A stretch of 64,000 nt of DNA, taken from Shewanella sp. Arc9-LZ (GTDB lineage: Bacteria > Pseudomonadota > Gammaproteobacteria > Enterobacterales > Shewanellaceae). Below the pieces are notes generated by a model. That model had not been told where the DNA came from and did no database searches. It was given only the letters and a program-made list of their open reading frames with translations. The DNA is taken from positions 744,001 through 808,000 of the forward strand of contig NZ_CP048031.1 of NCBI RefSeq assembly GCF_010092445.1, given 5' to 3'. This document shows, in pieces, positions 37,349 to 48,007 of the stretch (the stretch's first letter is position 1; every line of letters begins with the position of its first letter). A program made the position numbers and the translations under genes.

Positions 37349-37511
37349 CAAGAGAGTGGGGATATAAGGTGGTTTAAACTGGTCACTTTAATTTCAGTAC
37401 TTAGTTTTGTTATCCTAGTCGAGGTGATGAGCATAATGATCTAGATTAAGATAATAGGCGGGAACTGGGCAGTGCTATTTTGGTCTAGAATTTAGTCGTT
37501 TTTATTTCGTG

Positions 37512-37889
37512 TCATTGAGGTGAATTAGTCGTTTTAATCGTTAATCTCTCTTGATTAGATAACCGAATTTGAATCCCATCGACTGTGGTAATCCGCTGAG
37601 CTTCAATATCTTTTTTACGCACCTTGTAACTGTTTGTCATCGCTTCAATAGGTGATGTAATTGTAACTTCAACGACGGTATTATCGTCATACCAACTCCA
37701 GCCCCAATAGCCTGCAGAGGCTAACATCGACACCGCAATCATAGTGTAAATAATTACTCGACTAAGAAGGGGTGATTTTTGTGCATCTGCCATATCTGCG
37801 ATGCGATTAACTTTATGCCCTCGTCCACGGCGCAAGTAGACAATAGCGCCAAGGATTACCAATATTGTCACTAGAATTTTTGTTAGCAC
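37512..37889 (-). CDS. Small hypothetical membrane protein
   Basis: Encodes about 125 residues from GTG 37889 (GGAAG 6 nt upstream; an earlier TTG at 37904 is possible). Two hydrophobic helices (ILVTILVILGAIVYL and VIIYTMIAVSMLASAGYWGW) bracket a basic loop, then a periplasmic tail. No family recognised. Confidence 0.6.
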   Translation of the reverse strand: MLTKILVTILVILGAIVYLRRGRGHKVNRIADMADAQKSPLLSRVIIYTMIAVSMLASAGYWGWSWYDDNTVVEVTITSPIEAMTNSYKVRKKDIEAQRITTVDGIQIRLSNQERLTIKTTNSPQ

Positions 37890-38626
37890 GTCATCTTCCA
37901 CCAATTAATAATTAACCACAATTATACAGTTTATTGAATAATTTAACGTTATCTAGCACACATCAATCGTGCTAATTAATATTGATTACTCAGTTGTAAA
38001 TATAGCCGCATAGGGACACTTCCGACGAGGATAATATCGTGATCGTTTATTAAGCTGTGATGACCACTCTAAATGACAATAGCTTAAGTCTTCAATTCTT
38101 ACTATGCCTCACAGCCTAGGATGAAAGCTGCAATGGTAACAAATAACCCGTCAAAAAATGGGTTTAATTTACTTGCCTGACGAGGAACATCGATGCATTA
38201 AAGTGAGTTGATTCACCAGCAAGACTCATACAATACTCCTTAAAAAGAGTTGTAATGTCACAACAACATTAGCGAGTTAGATAGGTTATCTAATGGTACG
38301 AAAAAACATTCCCGCTCTTGTCTTGGTAACTGCAAGTAATGAGTTAATTAAAAGAGTCGACCAAATCAACTCATTATTAAGCGGATGATTGATACCGCTA
38401 ATAATGAGAACTTGGCAATATTTTTATATACGGATTAATTCATCTATTTTCCTGTTGTAAGGAGGATTGATTTAACCAATGTATGCTGGTAAGTTATTAA
38501 AAATATTAATAATTAAACACGTGTTACTATTGCGCAGTTAAATGTGTTCCGGGTATTTACCGAAACTCTGACTCTTTTCACAAATACGCTGTCATAGATA
38601 AACTTATTAACTCAACGGAGTGATAG
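37890..38626. other. Long intergenic region, no gene supported
   Basis: About 740 bp. It holds tiny frames of 20-31 residues (for example at about 38294 and 38479) without good ribosome sites, except AAGGAGG at 38459, 14 nt from the nearest ATG. It also has AACCC/GGGTT arms near 38146-38163. It probably contains the promoter and leader of the downstream lipoprotein gene. Nothing else is supported. Confidence 0.5.
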
Positions 38627-39175
38627 ATGAAGTTGTTCAAATTGGCTTTAATTTTTGTAGCGGCCATATATTTATCTGGATGCGCATCTGGTGCAAAAAT
38701 GAAAAATATGACGTTTCAGGGTGAACAAAAATCCTACTTTGATGTATTAAATGACAACATAGAGTTATCAAATGTCTCTGGTGGTCAAAAAACAAATCCA
38801 CTGTGGACATCAGAAATTAGCAGTGAAGCCTTTTCTGGTGCTGTCAGGGGAAGCCTGCAAGCACAGGGATTATTGTCTGATGATGGTCGATATAAACTGG
38901 TTGTGAATATGCTTAAAGTGGATCAACCTATTTTTGGGTTAGATTTTGAAGTTACTACTCATGTTCAATATTTACTGACCGATTCGGCAACCCAATCCAT
39001 TGTGTTTGACGAAACCATCATTGCACCGCACACAGCAACATTTAAGGATGCCTTTGTTGCGGTAAAAAGGCTTAGATTAGCCAATGAAGGTGCTGGAAGA
39101 AAAAACATTGAAGCACTACTTGATAAATTATCTGCGTTACAGATAGATAAGAATGAGGTATCACTAGTAGAGTAA
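38627..39175 (+). CDS. Putative lipoprotein
   Basis: Encodes 182 residues. Lipobox LSGC (Cys about residue 19) follows a short signal peptide. The mature protein is an alpha/beta domain (SEISSEAFSGAVRGSLQAQG, YKLVVNMLKVDQPIFGLDFE, VQYLLTDSATQSIVFDETI) resembling small outer-membrane lipoproteins of the YajG/DUF4136 type in layout, but I do not claim the family. RBS CGGAG precedes ATG at 8 nt. Confidence 0.7.
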   Translation: MKLFKLALIFVAAIYLSGCASGAKMKNMTFQGEQKSYFDVLNDNIELSNVSGGQKTNPLWTSEISSEAFSGAVRGSLQAQGLLSDDGRYKLVVNMLKVDQPIFGLDFEVTTHVQYLLTDSATQSIVFDETIIAPHTATFKDAFVAVKRLRLANEGAGRKNIEALLDKLSALQIDKNEVSLVE

Positions 39176-39748
39176 AAAATGCATGGCCTCAAGCTTATTG
39201 CTTAGTCTGCTGTAAATTTTAGCTGACTTATTCGGTAGGCTTTTGTTTACTAGGCTCGCAGTTATTTTTTTAAGTGTTAGATTGATATAAGCATCACCCA
39301 AATCACCTAGCCAGAAATTAGTCGAGCAATAGCTATCTAATTTCTAGTTTGGTTATATTTTGTTATTACCAGTTGGATACAATCCCCATATTATTCTGAA
39401 ACAACTATTGATGGTTATTTTTATTTTCATGAGTAACTTTTACATGGTAAAAAGTAATAATTTGTAAAAACTACAAAATAATTATATTACAATATTTCAT
39501 TTTTTATCATCAAATATAAATGTTATATTTATCAGTTGTTTATTTTTTTGTTGCTTCGGTTTAAATGTGGCATGCCTTTCGCTTTATTAAAATAGAGTCG
39601 CTAATATTTAGGCATGTTTTTTTATTAATGTTATATAAATTGACCCAATCTATTTATCGTAATAGTGTGTTAATTGGACAGTTTTTATTGCCCCTATTTA
39701 TTTCAACGTAATATCACTCTATAAATTTTGTATTTAAGGAGATTAGAA
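39176..39748. other. AT-rich intergenic region upstream of the DUF883 operon
   Basis: 570 bp, rich in A/T runs, no credible gene. CATGCCT (about 39571) can pair with AGGCATG (about 39611), which is followed by TTTTTTT, a possible terminator of a short RNA or of readthrough. Promoter motifs are not clear. Confidence 0.45.
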
Positions 39749-39997
39749 ATGGCTACAACAAAGGCAAAAAATCAAGATCCACAACAGAAAATTGAAGATG
39801 CTTATCACTTAGCTGAAGAAGCGACTTCAGAGGCTGTTCATTCCTTGAAAGATAAAGCGAAAGAATCATTGGGTGAAGGCACTGAAAAAGTTAAATCGGC
39901 AACAGCTCAAACTGAAAATCTTATTAAGGAACACCCTTTATTAAGTGTCGGGTGTGCTTTTTTAGCGGGATGGGCGATTTCGAAACTTATAAAATAG
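39749..39997 (+). CDS. DUF883 (ElaB/YqjD-type) ribosome- or membrane-associated protein
   Basis: Encodes 82 residues from ATG 39749 (AAGGAG 7 nt upstream; the TTG at 39728 is not needed). The amphipathic helix (IEDAYHLAEEATSEAVHSLK ...) ends with the DUF883 C-terminal membrane segment PLLSVGCAFLAGWAISKL. YqjD/ElaB proteins are stationary-phase, membrane-tethered proteins that bind ribosomes in E. coli. First gene of a three-gene unit. Confidence 0.85.
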   Translation: MATTKAKNQDPQQKIEDAYHLAEEATSEAVHSLKDKAKESLGEGTEKVKSATAQTENLIKEHPLLSVGCAFLAGWAISKLIK

Positions 39998-40021
39998 CAA
40001 AGCGGCCGGAGGGGTTTTATT

Positions 40022-40519
40022 ATGGAAAACACTGAGAAAGTGTACAGTAAAGATAAAATCTCCGATGGCACGCAGACCGATCCTCACGTTAACTCAGATG
40101 AGGTGGACGTAAACTCCGATGACGTAAACGTTGAAGAAATTAAAGATATTTTTAATAAGGCATCGAAATTAGCTCAAGAGGTTGGACAGTGGTCAGAGTC
40201 TACAGTCCAACTTTTCTTTATGGAAATATTACGAAATGTTGCCGCAGCAAAACAGTTTCTTGTTTGCCAGCTTTTATTTATTCCATTGTTAGTTCTCTTT
40301 ATCTTCAGTTTATGTGTTTGTTCCGGGATCGTGATCTACAGCCTCACTCACAGCATATTTATTGGCTTAGGGGTATTTCTACTCACAATGATGTTGGTTT
40401 TAGTTGGCTTGCTGTATTGGCAAAAACGGCTTATTCGTTTTTTTGGCTTCAAAGACACTGTCTCCCAATTAAAGGAGGGTATCGATGTCATCTCTAAAGC
40501 ATCTAAATCATTCGATTAA
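40022..40519 (+). CDS. YqjE-type (phage holin superfamily) membrane protein
   Basis: Encodes 165 residues. An acidic N-terminus (TDPHVNSDEVDVNSDDVNV) leads to two hydrophobic helices (about 77-105 and 112-135), the Phage_holin_3_6/YqjE arrangement. Follows the DUF883 gene by 24 bp and overlaps the next gene by 35 bp. Presumed partner of the DUF883 protein; role unknown. Confidence 0.8.
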   Translation: MENTEKVYSKDKISDGTQTDPHVNSDEVDVNSDDVNVEEIKDIFNKASKLAQEVGQWSESTVQLFFMEILRNVAAAKQFLVCQLLFIPLLVLFIFSLCVCSGIVIYSLTHSIFIGLGVFLLTMMLVLVGLLYWQKRLIRFFGFKDTVSQLKEGIDVISKASKSFD

Positions 40520-40748
40520 GTTAACACGTATGCAGGGGAAAGACTCTGTTAGGCAGTGCGAGTTAACGCTTAATTTATTACTCCATTCTGTCAAAAAGCA
40601 GACTCGAAAGCATCCTTTTGGGGTCACAGTTGGTGTCACCATCGCCACGATTGTCTTTGCTCGGTATAGGAAAAGTATTAAATCTCTTTATCCTATTGCT
40701 TCTCTAAGCTTTAATTATGCGAAACAACATCGCAATTCAAAACCTTAA
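40485..40748 (+). CDS. YqjK-like small basic protein
   Basis: Encodes 87 residues; the start is inside the preceding gene with GGAGGG upstream. Basic, with a weak hydrophobic stretch (FGVTVGVTIATIVFARYRKS). Position after DUF883 and YqjE-like genes matches the yqjD-yqjE-yqjK arrangement of enterobacteria; sequence similarity to YqjK itself is not evident. Confidence 0.65.
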   Translation: MSSLKHLNHSIKLTRMQGKDSVRQCELTLNLLLHSVKKQTRKHPFGVTVGVTIATIVFARYRKSIKSLYPIASLSFNYAKQHRNSKP

Positions 40749-40976
40749 GAATAAAAACCAATCAATCATGATGATAGCCATTTTCTTGCCCATTATATGA
40801 TCGAGTCAATACTTTGAACTGTTGTGAGTCTGGATAACTGTCAGTGTGACCAATCGCAAATATTTCAAAGATGTTAATTATTTACTGATTAAAGTCGTGA
40901 GTCATCACATACAAATAATGCTGATTGTTTAATAATCAGCTTAATTATTTAACTCAATGACGTTTAATATATCAAC

Positions 40977-42527
40977 ATGACCACAAAAGATATCATCGAT
41001 GAAGAAGTCACTTATCCGTCGGATTATATGATCCTTTCAACAACCGATTTAGACAGTGTTATTACTCATGTTAACGATGACTTTATGACGGTCAGTGGTT
41101 ATAAAGAAGATGAGCTAATTAATAAACCCCACAATATAGTACGCCACCCAGATATGCCTAAAGCTGCATTTAGTGACCTATGGGACACCATAAAGCAAGG
41201 GAAAAGCTGGATGGGATTGGTGAAGAATCGCTGCAAGAATGGTCAGTATTATTGGGTTAACGCTTATGTGACCCCGATTAAACGTAACGGTATTATTTGC
41301 GAGTATCAGTCGGTAAGAACTCAGCCTGAAGCAGAGCTGACTGAACGTGCTCAAGCCTGTTACGATGCCATTAATGCTGGTAAAGCTGCTAAGCCTAAGC
41401 TTGGCGCCAGTATTATTACCAAACTTTTTTTGGCTTGGTTGCTATCTGTTGGGTTGTTGATGTCCTTGCCTTACTCAAGTGGTTTTTTCACCGTCGTCGC
41501 ATTTATTGTTGCCATTATCTGTTTTTGTCGGCCGCTTTATGTTCTTAAACAGCGTTTCACTAAAATATTGATATTAAGTGAAAAAATACATAACAATCCA
41601 CTAAATCAATTTGTTTATACAGGTTATACCGATGAGCTTTCTCACATCGAATTAAGTCTACGGATGCAAAAAGCTGAAACGCTGGCGGTGGTTGGACGTA
41701 TAAAAGACAGTGGTGAGGAATTACAGCAAGGTTTAGAAGAGCATCAACAACAAAATCAAGCCAATCAAAATCAGTTGGTTACGCAATCACAAAACCTTGA
41801 GCAAGTTGTCACAGCCATCGGCCAAATGAGCTCGTCTGTTACTGATATAGCTAAAAATACGACAAATTCAACCACAGAAATTCATCACTTAGTTGAACAA
41901 ATAGAGTCAACTAAGGTGGCATTAGCCAGCAGTCAAATCGCGACTACGGAAATTAATAACTTATTGGAAGAATCTCGTATTGCTATTTCTTCGCTGAATA
42001 AGCAATGTCAAAATGTAAACCAAGTTGTCGAGGTGATCGAGAGTATTGCACAGCAAACAAACTTGCTTTCGCTCAATGCCGCCATTGAAGCTGCGAGGGC
42101 TGGAGAGGCTGGGAGAGGGTTTGCGGTGGTCGCGGATGAAGTGCGTAACTTGGCCAGTCGCTCGGCAACTTCTGCTCATGAAATACACGCTATTATAAAT
42201 TCACTTAGTCGCACAACTGCAGAAGCCGTTGCACAGATGGAACAAAGCCATTTGTTAATAGATAAGAGTATTGATTCTAGTCAAATACTCGAGAAAAGCC
42301 TGGTTTCGGTTAGTGAAGTGATGAGTATTATCGAAAGTAATGGCGAGCAGATTTCAGTGGCGGCAGAAGAGCAAGCTGCTGTTGTTAATCAAATTTATAA
42401 CAACGCGATGATACTACAAGATGGCATTAATCAATTTGAACAAAATTGTCATAATGCAGCAATACATAGCCAAGAAATTAGTGGTCAGGGTATACGTCAA
42501 ACAGAGTTGGTAAATCAATTTAATTAG
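40977..42527 (+). CDS. Aer-like PAS-domain methyl-accepting chemotaxis protein
   Basis: Encodes 516 residues. An N-terminal PAS domain (about 10-120; [40 protein letters not shown]) of the Aer redox/oxygen-sensing type is followed by two adjacent membrane helices (about 145-190) and a cytoplasmic signalling domain. The hairpin tip is [20 protein letters not shown] and [19 protein letters not shown]. No HAMP domain is clear. Likely aerotaxis or redox taxis. Standalone. Confidence 0.9.
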   Translation: MTTKDIIDEEVTYPSDYMILSTTDLDSVITHVNDDFMTVSGYKEDELINKPHNIVRHPDMPKAAFSDLWDTIKQGKSWMGLVKNRCKNGQYYWVNAYVTPIKRNGIICEYQSVRTQPEAELTERAQACYDAINAGKAAKPKLGASIITKLFLAWLLSVGLLMSLPYSSGFFTVVAFIVAIICFCRPLYVLKQRFTKILILSEKIHNNPLNQFVYTGYTDELSHIELSLRMQKAETLAVVGRIKDSGEELQQGLEEHQQQNQANQNQLVTQSQNLEQVVTAIGQMSSSVTDIAKNTTNSTTEIHHLVEQIESTKVALASSQIATTEINNLLEESRIAISSLNKQCQNVNQVVEVIESIAQQTNLLSLNAAIEAARAGEAGRGFAVVADEVRNLASRSATSAHEIHAIINSLSRTTAEAVAQMEQSHLLIDKSIDSSQILEKSLVSVSEVMSIIESNGEQISVAAEEQAAVVNQIYNNAMILQDGINQFEQNCHNAAIHSQEISGQGIRQTELVNQFN

Positions 42528-42713
42528 CCTTTTCGAATCGCCATCGCAGTAAAAGTGAATCATTCACTATGGTTCTAACAAAGGTAATGTTGCTCATTTT
42601 GTACTGTAGCCATTCAAAATAGTGTCGTGATGAGGAAATACAAATCTTCAAGCGTGTCATCATTAACATAATGAGCCAATCAATAAGTATTATTCTCTAT
42701 TGAGTTAGCGCTG

Positions 42714-43607
42714 TTATTTTATGCGATTAACTCTATTGTTAATTGCTTCTGTTAATTGCTTTTTGACTTGGTCCTCGCCACAAAATGTTGCAAATCCTAG
42801 TCCCCATCCATGAGGATTCACTTGAGTTGCTAATTCAACCACCCGGTAACAATAATCGCCCTGTTTTACAATTCTGTTAGGGTCTAGCCTATGGTTAAAG
42901 GTATGCGGTTGGCTGATATCAATTTCTGCTGCTAACTCTATAAAATCAAGGTTAGGGTCCATTTCACTCATAGTGCCAGTGGGTTTGTTTTGTAATGCAG
43001 TTTGCGATCCTATGAGTGTGTCTAATGCTGCAATATTATTTTGTTGTATAAAATGGCTAGTGGCTTGTTGTATTGATGCTAATGATGGCGTGGACTTGTT
43101 TACGTTAGTGGTCGTGTTTGGTTTTATTTGGCTCGGAAGTACATTATTTTTTTTGGTTATTACATGTGGTTGTATGTTGTTGGGCTTATTGCTTGATGGC
43201 ATCACTTTATCGAGGGTGTTGTCTTCATCTAAGGAGGTTGGTGTCTCTTTCGTGTATATAGACGTTGATTGGCTAACATCAACATTCGTATCAATAATGG
43301 GCGGAAAATTCTTTATGTGTTGGGCTTTTTCTAGGTCATAAAGCTTGGGTGGCAAACTTGTTTGGGTTATTGATTGGTATTGCGTTGAAGTCATGAGATA
43401 GCTTTTTATTGCGGTGGGCGAAGGCTTAACCACTAAAGCTGACACTCGTTGCGTCGTGTCTTGGTACCAAAACGCAATCAACACATAAATCAATAAAACA
43501 TGGATGATGAATGCCGTGAGTACAGGCTTAAGCCAATATGCTTCTTTAGAGGAGTGTGTTGAAGATCGAGAGTGATGTGGCTCCCAGCCAACCGTTATTA
43601 CTTCCAT
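42714..43607 (-). CDS. Membrane-anchored periplasmic protein of unknown function
   Basis: Encodes 297 residues. One hydrophobic helix near the N-terminus (VLTAFIIHVLLIYVLIAFWY, about 29-48) with a positive-inside flank; about 180 residues of Ser/Thr/Asn/Gln/Pro-rich linker; then a compact C-terminal domain (HRLDPNRIVKQGDYCYRVVE ... FCGEDQVKKQLTEAINNRVN) with two cysteines. Layout recalls TonB/TolA-like anchored linkers, but there is no TonB C-terminal signature. Function unknown. Confidence 0.7.
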   Translation of the reverse strand: MEVITVGWEPHHSRSSTHSSKEAYWLKPVLTAFIIHVLLIYVLIAFWYQDTTQRVSALVVKPSPTAIKSYLMTSTQYQSITQTSLPPKLYDLEKAQHIKNFPPIIDTNVDVSQSTSIYTKETPTSLDEDNTLDKVMPSSNKPNNIQPHVITKKNNVLPSQIKPNTTTNVNKSTPSLASIQQATSHFIQQNNIAALDTLIGSQTALQNKPTGTMSEMDPNLDFIELAAEIDISQPHTFNHRLDPNRIVKQGDYCYRVVELATQVNPHGWGLGFATFCGEDQVKKQLTEAINNRVNRIK

Positions 43608-43828
43608 TTATATCAATCACTTTATCGCAGTATTATCAGTCCTTTTTTGATTGTTAACAGAAGGTAAAGTTCATAAATTGATGTGGATAAATTTATCTTG
43701 CTTGAGCAAAAGACATCATCCTTGTTAATTGGTCTATTTTATCGAAAGAAAATCACACTATTATGCAATATTTATTCAGTTAACAGCCTGCTATTATTAA
43801 ATAGTTATTTTTCATCACCGAGGTTTTC

Positions 43829-44695
43829 ATGAAAGTATTACAGCGTTTTAGCGCTTTGCCCGCAATGGACGGTGATGGTGTAAACATTAATCGTATTGCC
43901 GACTTTGATAAGCTTCGTTTTGATCCATATTTAATGATCGATGAGATTAAGTCTGATGATGAACAAGATTTTATTGGTGGTTTTCCGCCGCATCCACATA
44001 GAGGTGTAGAAACCTTTACTTATATTCGTAAAGGCGGCTTTGAACATCGCGATCAAATGGGCAATGTTAAACCTATTCGTGCCGGAGATGTGCAGTGGAT
44101 GAGTACTGGCAGTGGCGTGCTGCATTCTGAAATGCCATTAGCAGATGCCAAAGAAGGGCTGCATGGGTTTCAAATTTGGATCAATATGCCAGCAAAACAC
44201 AAAATGCGTCCGCCGATTTATCAAGACAGCAGCAAACAGACTAATCCCCGTATAAATAACGAACACGGCGCAACGCTTGTTGCCTTGGCGGGGAGTTGGG
44301 GTTTTAATCATGAGCCACATAAGATTACTTCAACTCTTCAGGGGTTAGCTGGCCATGGGGCAATTGCTGATTTAACGTTAACTGAATATGGTCACTGCAC
44401 GCTGAACCTTGCAGAGCACCAAACGGTGTGCGCTTATGTGTATCAAGGCGAGCTTAACTATATTGATGCACAAGGTTTGCGAGAAACTGCAGGAGCAGGG
44501 CAGTTTTTAGTTTTAAATGCGCTTGAAGTCTGTCATTTTCAAACCGAGGCCACAGGTGCTGGGTTGTTAATATTAGCGGGCAAGCCGATTAACGAAAAAA
44601 TTGTCCACATGGGGCCGTTTGTGATGAATACCCAGGCTGAGATAGAGCAAGCTGTTCGTGATTATCAGCAAGGCCACTTTGGCCAAATTACCTAG
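43829..44695 (+). CDS. Pirin-family cupin protein
   Basis: Encodes 288 residues. Metal ligands: FPPHPHRGVETFTYIRKG (two His) and GSGVLHSEMP (His and Glu). Cupin strands follow. Bacterial pirins (YhhW/YhaK-like) bind Fe or Ni and some have quercetinase activity. Standalone gene, divergent from the preceding hypothetical gene. Confidence 0.9.
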   Translation: MKVLQRFSALPAMDGDGVNINRIADFDKLRFDPYLMIDEIKSDDEQDFIGGFPPHPHRGVETFTYIRKGGFEHRDQMGNVKPIRAGDVQWMSTGSGVLHSEMPLADAKEGLHGFQIWINMPAKHKMRPPIYQDSSKQTNPRINNEHGATLVALAGSWGFNHEPHKITSTLQGLAGHGAIADLTLTEYGHCTLNLAEHQTVCAYVYQGELNYIDAQGLRETAGAGQFLVLNALEVCHFQTEATGAGLLILAGKPINEKIVHMGPFVMNTQAEIEQAVRDYQQGHFGQIT

Positions 44696-45020
44696 CATTA
44701 CCCTCAAAATAAGCTGAATTATCGATAAATATTTGTCAGCGAACTGCGAATAAAATTGCTACAATAGCTGACATCTGGCTTAGGTTTGTTTTAAGACCTT
44801 TGCTCACACCAATCTTATTTATTATCTGTTCCTTCTGGCAAGATAAATCGTTCGCAAATAGCGGTAAGCATTTTTCATATAACATCATTGTATATGCTAA
44901 TTTTGTTCCGCTGTTTAATGATAGTTTTGCGCGTTATTGGCTCATTTATGTAATGGTATTGGTATATTTTTTTGCAGCTTTTGCCTGCTTTTTACCTTTC
45001 GATATCAGAGGATATTTGCC
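44696..45020. other. Promoter and long leader of dbpA
   Basis: 325 bp. A -10-like TACAAT at 44760-44765 suggests a leader of about 250 nt before the TTG start. The 75-residue frame within it has no ribosome site and is a shadow. Long 5' leaders are common for cold-inducible helicase genes (inference). Confidence 0.5.
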
Positions 45021-46424
45021 TTGAGTCAGTCTACAGAACAAGTCGTTAACACGGCTTTTGCATCACTTAAATTAAAACCTGAATTGCTTGAAAACCTCCA
45101 AACTATGGGTTTTGAATCGATGACTCAGATCCAAGCTGAGAGCTTACCGCCTATTTTGGCCGGTGAAGATGTTATCGGCCAAGCGATGACAGGTTCAGGT
45201 AAAACAGCTGCCTTTGGTTTAGGATTGCTTAATAAACTGGATGTAAAACGTTTTCGCATCCAAACCATGGTGCTTTGTCCAACGCGTGAGTTAGCCGACC
45301 AAGTAGCGAAAGACATTCGTACCTTGGCCCGTGGTATCCATAACGTTAAAGTACTAACGCTATGTGGCGGCGTACCTATGGGGCCACAAGTTGGCTCATT
45401 GGAACACGGAGCACACATTATTGTCGGTACACCGGGTCGTATTGTTGATCATTTAGATCGCAACCGTTTAGATTTAAGTAACATGAACATGCTGATTTTA
45501 GATGAAGCTGATCGCATGTTAGAAATGGGCTTCCAACAGCACATTGACCAAATCATTGCAGCGGCCCCTCGTGAACGTCAAACATTGCTGTTTAGTGCCA
45601 CGTTCCCAGATCAAATCCAAGCGATTGCCGATCAAATTCTGTATAAACCGGTAATGGTTAAAGTTGAAGCTAAACACGATAACCTCACTATCGATCAGCA
45701 CTTTTATCGTATTGAAGATAACCAGGGCCGTCTTGAGGCATTGCGTTTATTGTTATTAGATAAGCAGCCTGGAAGCGCAGTCGTGTTTTGTAATACCAAG
45801 CGTGAAACCCAACAAGTGGCTGACTCATTACATGAGTTTGGCTTTAGCGTACTAGCATTACATGGCGATTTAGAGCAGCGCGATCGCGATCAAATGTTAT
45901 TGCAGTTTGCTAACCGTAGTGCGCGTATTTTAGTTGCTACCGACGTAGCTGCACGTGGTTTGGATATTGATGAGTTAGACGCAGTATTTAACTATCATAT
46001 TGCTTACGATACTGAAGTGCATATTCACCGTATCGGCCGTACTGGCCGTGCTGGCAGTTCTGGAGCCGCATATACTTTCTTTGGTGAAGAAGACGGTTAC
46101 AAAATGGCGATGATTGAAGAAGCCATGAACAAAGATGTCGTCAGTGAGCCTTTACCGCCAATGAGTGCGCTCAACAAGCAACCGCTTGCTGCTGAAATGA
46201 TCACCATTCAGATTGAGGCGGGTAAAAAGCAAAAAATCCGTCCTGGTGACATTGTTGGTGCATTAACGGGTGGCAATGGTTTAGATTTTAACGATATTGG
46301 CAAAATTAAAGTGACTGATTTTCGCGCTTACTTTGCCGTAAAAAGCAATGTGTCTAAACAAGCGATGAATATCATCAGTAAAGGTAAGTTAAAAGGCCGT
46401 AGCTATCGTGCGTGGTTCATGTAA
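45021..46424 (+). CDS. dbpA: ATP-dependent RNA helicase DbpA
   Basis: Encodes 467 residues from TTG 45021 (MSQSTEQVVNTAF) with AGAGGA 9 nt upstream; longer in-frame starts would add a non-homologous hydrophobic stretch. DEAD-box motifs: [60 protein letters not shown]. The C-terminal DbpA RNA-binding domain (GDIVGALTGGNGLDFNDIGK ... FRAYFAVKSNVS) recognises 23S rRNA hairpin 92 and makes the enzyme specific for 50S assembly. Confidence 0.93.
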   Translation: MSQSTEQVVNTAFASLKLKPELLENLQTMGFESMTQIQAESLPPILAGEDVIGQAMTGSGKTAAFGLGLLNKLDVKRFRIQTMVLCPTRELADQVAKDIRTLARGIHNVKVLTLCGGVPMGPQVGSLEHGAHIIVGTPGRIVDHLDRNRLDLSNMNMLILDEADRMLEMGFQQHIDQIIAAAPRERQTLLFSATFPDQIQAIADQILYKPVMVKVEAKHDNLTIDQHFYRIEDNQGRLEALRLLLLDKQPGSAVVFCNTKRETQQVADSLHEFGFSVLALHGDLEQRDRDQMLLQFANRSARILVATDVAARGLDIDELDAVFNYHIAYDTEVHIHRIGRTGRAGSSGAAYTFFGEEDGYKMAMIEEAMNKDVVSEPLPPMSALNKQPLAAEMITIQIEAGKKQKIRPGDIVGALTGGNGLDFNDIGKIKVTDFRAYFAVKSNVSKQAMNIISKGKLKGRSYRAWFM

Positions 46425-46448
46425 CTGAGCCTTTTGCAGCCTGTAGGG

Positions 46449-46493
46449 TTGCAGTTGATTGATTTGCAGTTGATTGATTTGCAGTTGATTGAT
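46449..46493 (+). repeat. Three tandem 15-bp repeats
   Basis: TTGCAGTTGATTGAT occurs three times exactly, head-to-tail, between dbpA and its terminator. Confidence 0.95.
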
Positions 46494-46522
46494 AGTTAGT
46501 CGATTGGGTTATGCCTGAATAA

Positions 46523-46559
46523 TAAAAAAGCCGGTGAACAATGTTCACCGGCTTTTTTA
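46523..46559. terminator. Shared terminator of convergent dbpA and rhlE
   Basis: AAAAAAGCCGGTGAAC pairs perfectly with GTTCACCGGCTTTTTT around a 3-nt loop, with A/T tails on both sides. Bidirectional. Confidence 0.95.
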
Positions 46560-46573
46560 TGCTCTATCGCAAG

Positions 46574-48007
46574 TTAGCTTTTAACTTTAGCGTTGGCATA
46601 AGGATTATTGCTATTGGCTGACACTACTGGTGCAGTACCACTGCGACGTGGTGGACGATTACGCTGTGGTGGTTTATTACCATTCGCTCTAGCTTCCGCT
46701 TTAGGATCTGCAGGCTTATCGTGACTGCGTGATGGTTGGCGAGAGTCAGGTTTACGCGCTGGTTTATCACCTTGAGCGCCATCATTTGCATGCTGTTGAG
46801 CATGTTTACTGCGATTCGGGTTTGGCTTTTTAGCGCTATTACCGCCAGATCTGCTACTCGCTTCAGGGATAGTGAATGGTGCTTCAAAACCAGCAAGTTG
46901 CTTACGCTCAATAACACGATTGATTAAACGCTCGATATCATGCAGTAATTTAACTTCTTCAAGACCCACTAATGATACAGCTTGACCTGTTGAACCAGCA
47001 CGGCCGGTACGGCCAATACGATGCACATAATCTTCAGGTACGTTAGGTAAGTCAAAGTTAACCACAAATGGCAGTTGATCGATGTCGATGCCACGCGCGG
47101 CAATATCTGTTGCGACCATAACTTGTACGGCACCGGCTTTAAAATCTGCCAATGCTTTAGTGCGTGCTGTTTGGCTTTTATTGCCATGAATGGCAGCGGC
47201 TTTGATGCCAGCAGCTTCTAGGCTTTTCGCTAAACGGTTAGCACCATGTTTGGTACGAGAAAACACTAACACCTGTTTCCAATCATTGGTTTTAATCAGT
47301 TCGATTAGCGCCATTGATTTACGGGTTTTATCCACTGGATACACACATTGGGTCACGGTGTTTGCTGTTGCGTTACGCGGCGTAACTGAAATCTCTACCG
47401 GATTGTTAACCAGGCCTTTAGCAAGTTCACGAATTTCATTCGAGAATGTTGCTGAAAACATCAAGTTTTGACGCTTAGCGGGTAATAATGCTAATACTTT
47501 TTTAATGTCGCGAATAAAGCCCATGTCTAGCATGCGGTCTGCTTCGTCTAACACTAGAATTTCTAATTTGTTAAAGCTAATGGCTTTTTGCTGACATAAG
47601 TCGAGTAAACGGCCTGGCGTTGCGACCAGAATGTCGACACCATTTCTGAGCGCAGCTAATTGTGGCACGATGGACACGCCACCAAAGACTACGGCTGATT
47701 TTAACGGTAAGTTGATGCCGTAAGTGGCGACGCTTTCTTGTACTTGCGCGGCAAGTTCGCGTGTTGGTGTTAATACTAGCGCACGGACTTGACCACGTTG
47801 CGCTCGTTCACCTTTAGATAATAATTCTAAAATTGGTAAGGTAAAACCAGCTGTTTTTCCTGTCCCTGTTTGTGCTGCTGCCATTACATCTTGACCGGCT
47901 AAAACAGCTGGAATTGCTTGTGCTTGAATTGGAGAGGGGGTGTCATAACCTTGTTTTTCAACCGCTTTTAAAATAGCAGCATTCAGACCAAGTGAGGAAA
48001 AACTCAT
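46574..48007 (-). CDS. rhlE: ATP-dependent RNA helicase RhlE
   Basis: Encodes 477 residues. Motifs: Q motif [74 protein letters not shown] long basic, Asn/Pro/Arg-rich C-terminal tail (about residues 375-477) is typical of cold-acting RhlE proteins and probably binds RNA. ATG 48007 is preceded by AAAGAGAT. Involved in rRNA maturation or RNA turnover. Confidence 0.92.
   Translation of the reverse strand: MSFSSLGLNAAILKAVEKQGYDTPSPIQAQAIPAVLAGQDVMAAAQTGTGKTAGFTLPILELLSKGERAQRGQVRALVLTPTRELAAQVQESVATYGINLPLKSAVVFGGVSIVPQLAALRNGVDILVATPGRLLDLCQQKAISFNKLEILVLDEADRMLDMGFIRDIKKVLALLPAKRQNLMFSATFSNEIRELAKGLVNNPVEISVTPRNATANTVTQCVYPVDKTRKSMALIELIKTNDWKQVLVFSRTKHGANRLAKSLEAAGIKAAAIHGNKSQTARTKALADFKAGAVQVMVATDIAARGIDIDQLPFVVNFDLPNVPEDYVHRIGRTGRAGSTGQAVSLVGLEEVKLLHDIERLINRVIERKQLAGFEAPFTIPEASSRSGGNSAKKPNPNRSKHAQQHANDGAQGDKPARKPDSRQPSRSHDKPADPKAEARANGNKPPQRNRPPRRSGTAPVVSANSNNPYANAKVKS

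Noticed and set aside
44800..45024. 75-residue frame ahead of dbpA
   Set aside because: Overlaps the dbpA TTG start and its ribosome site; no ribosome site of its own.
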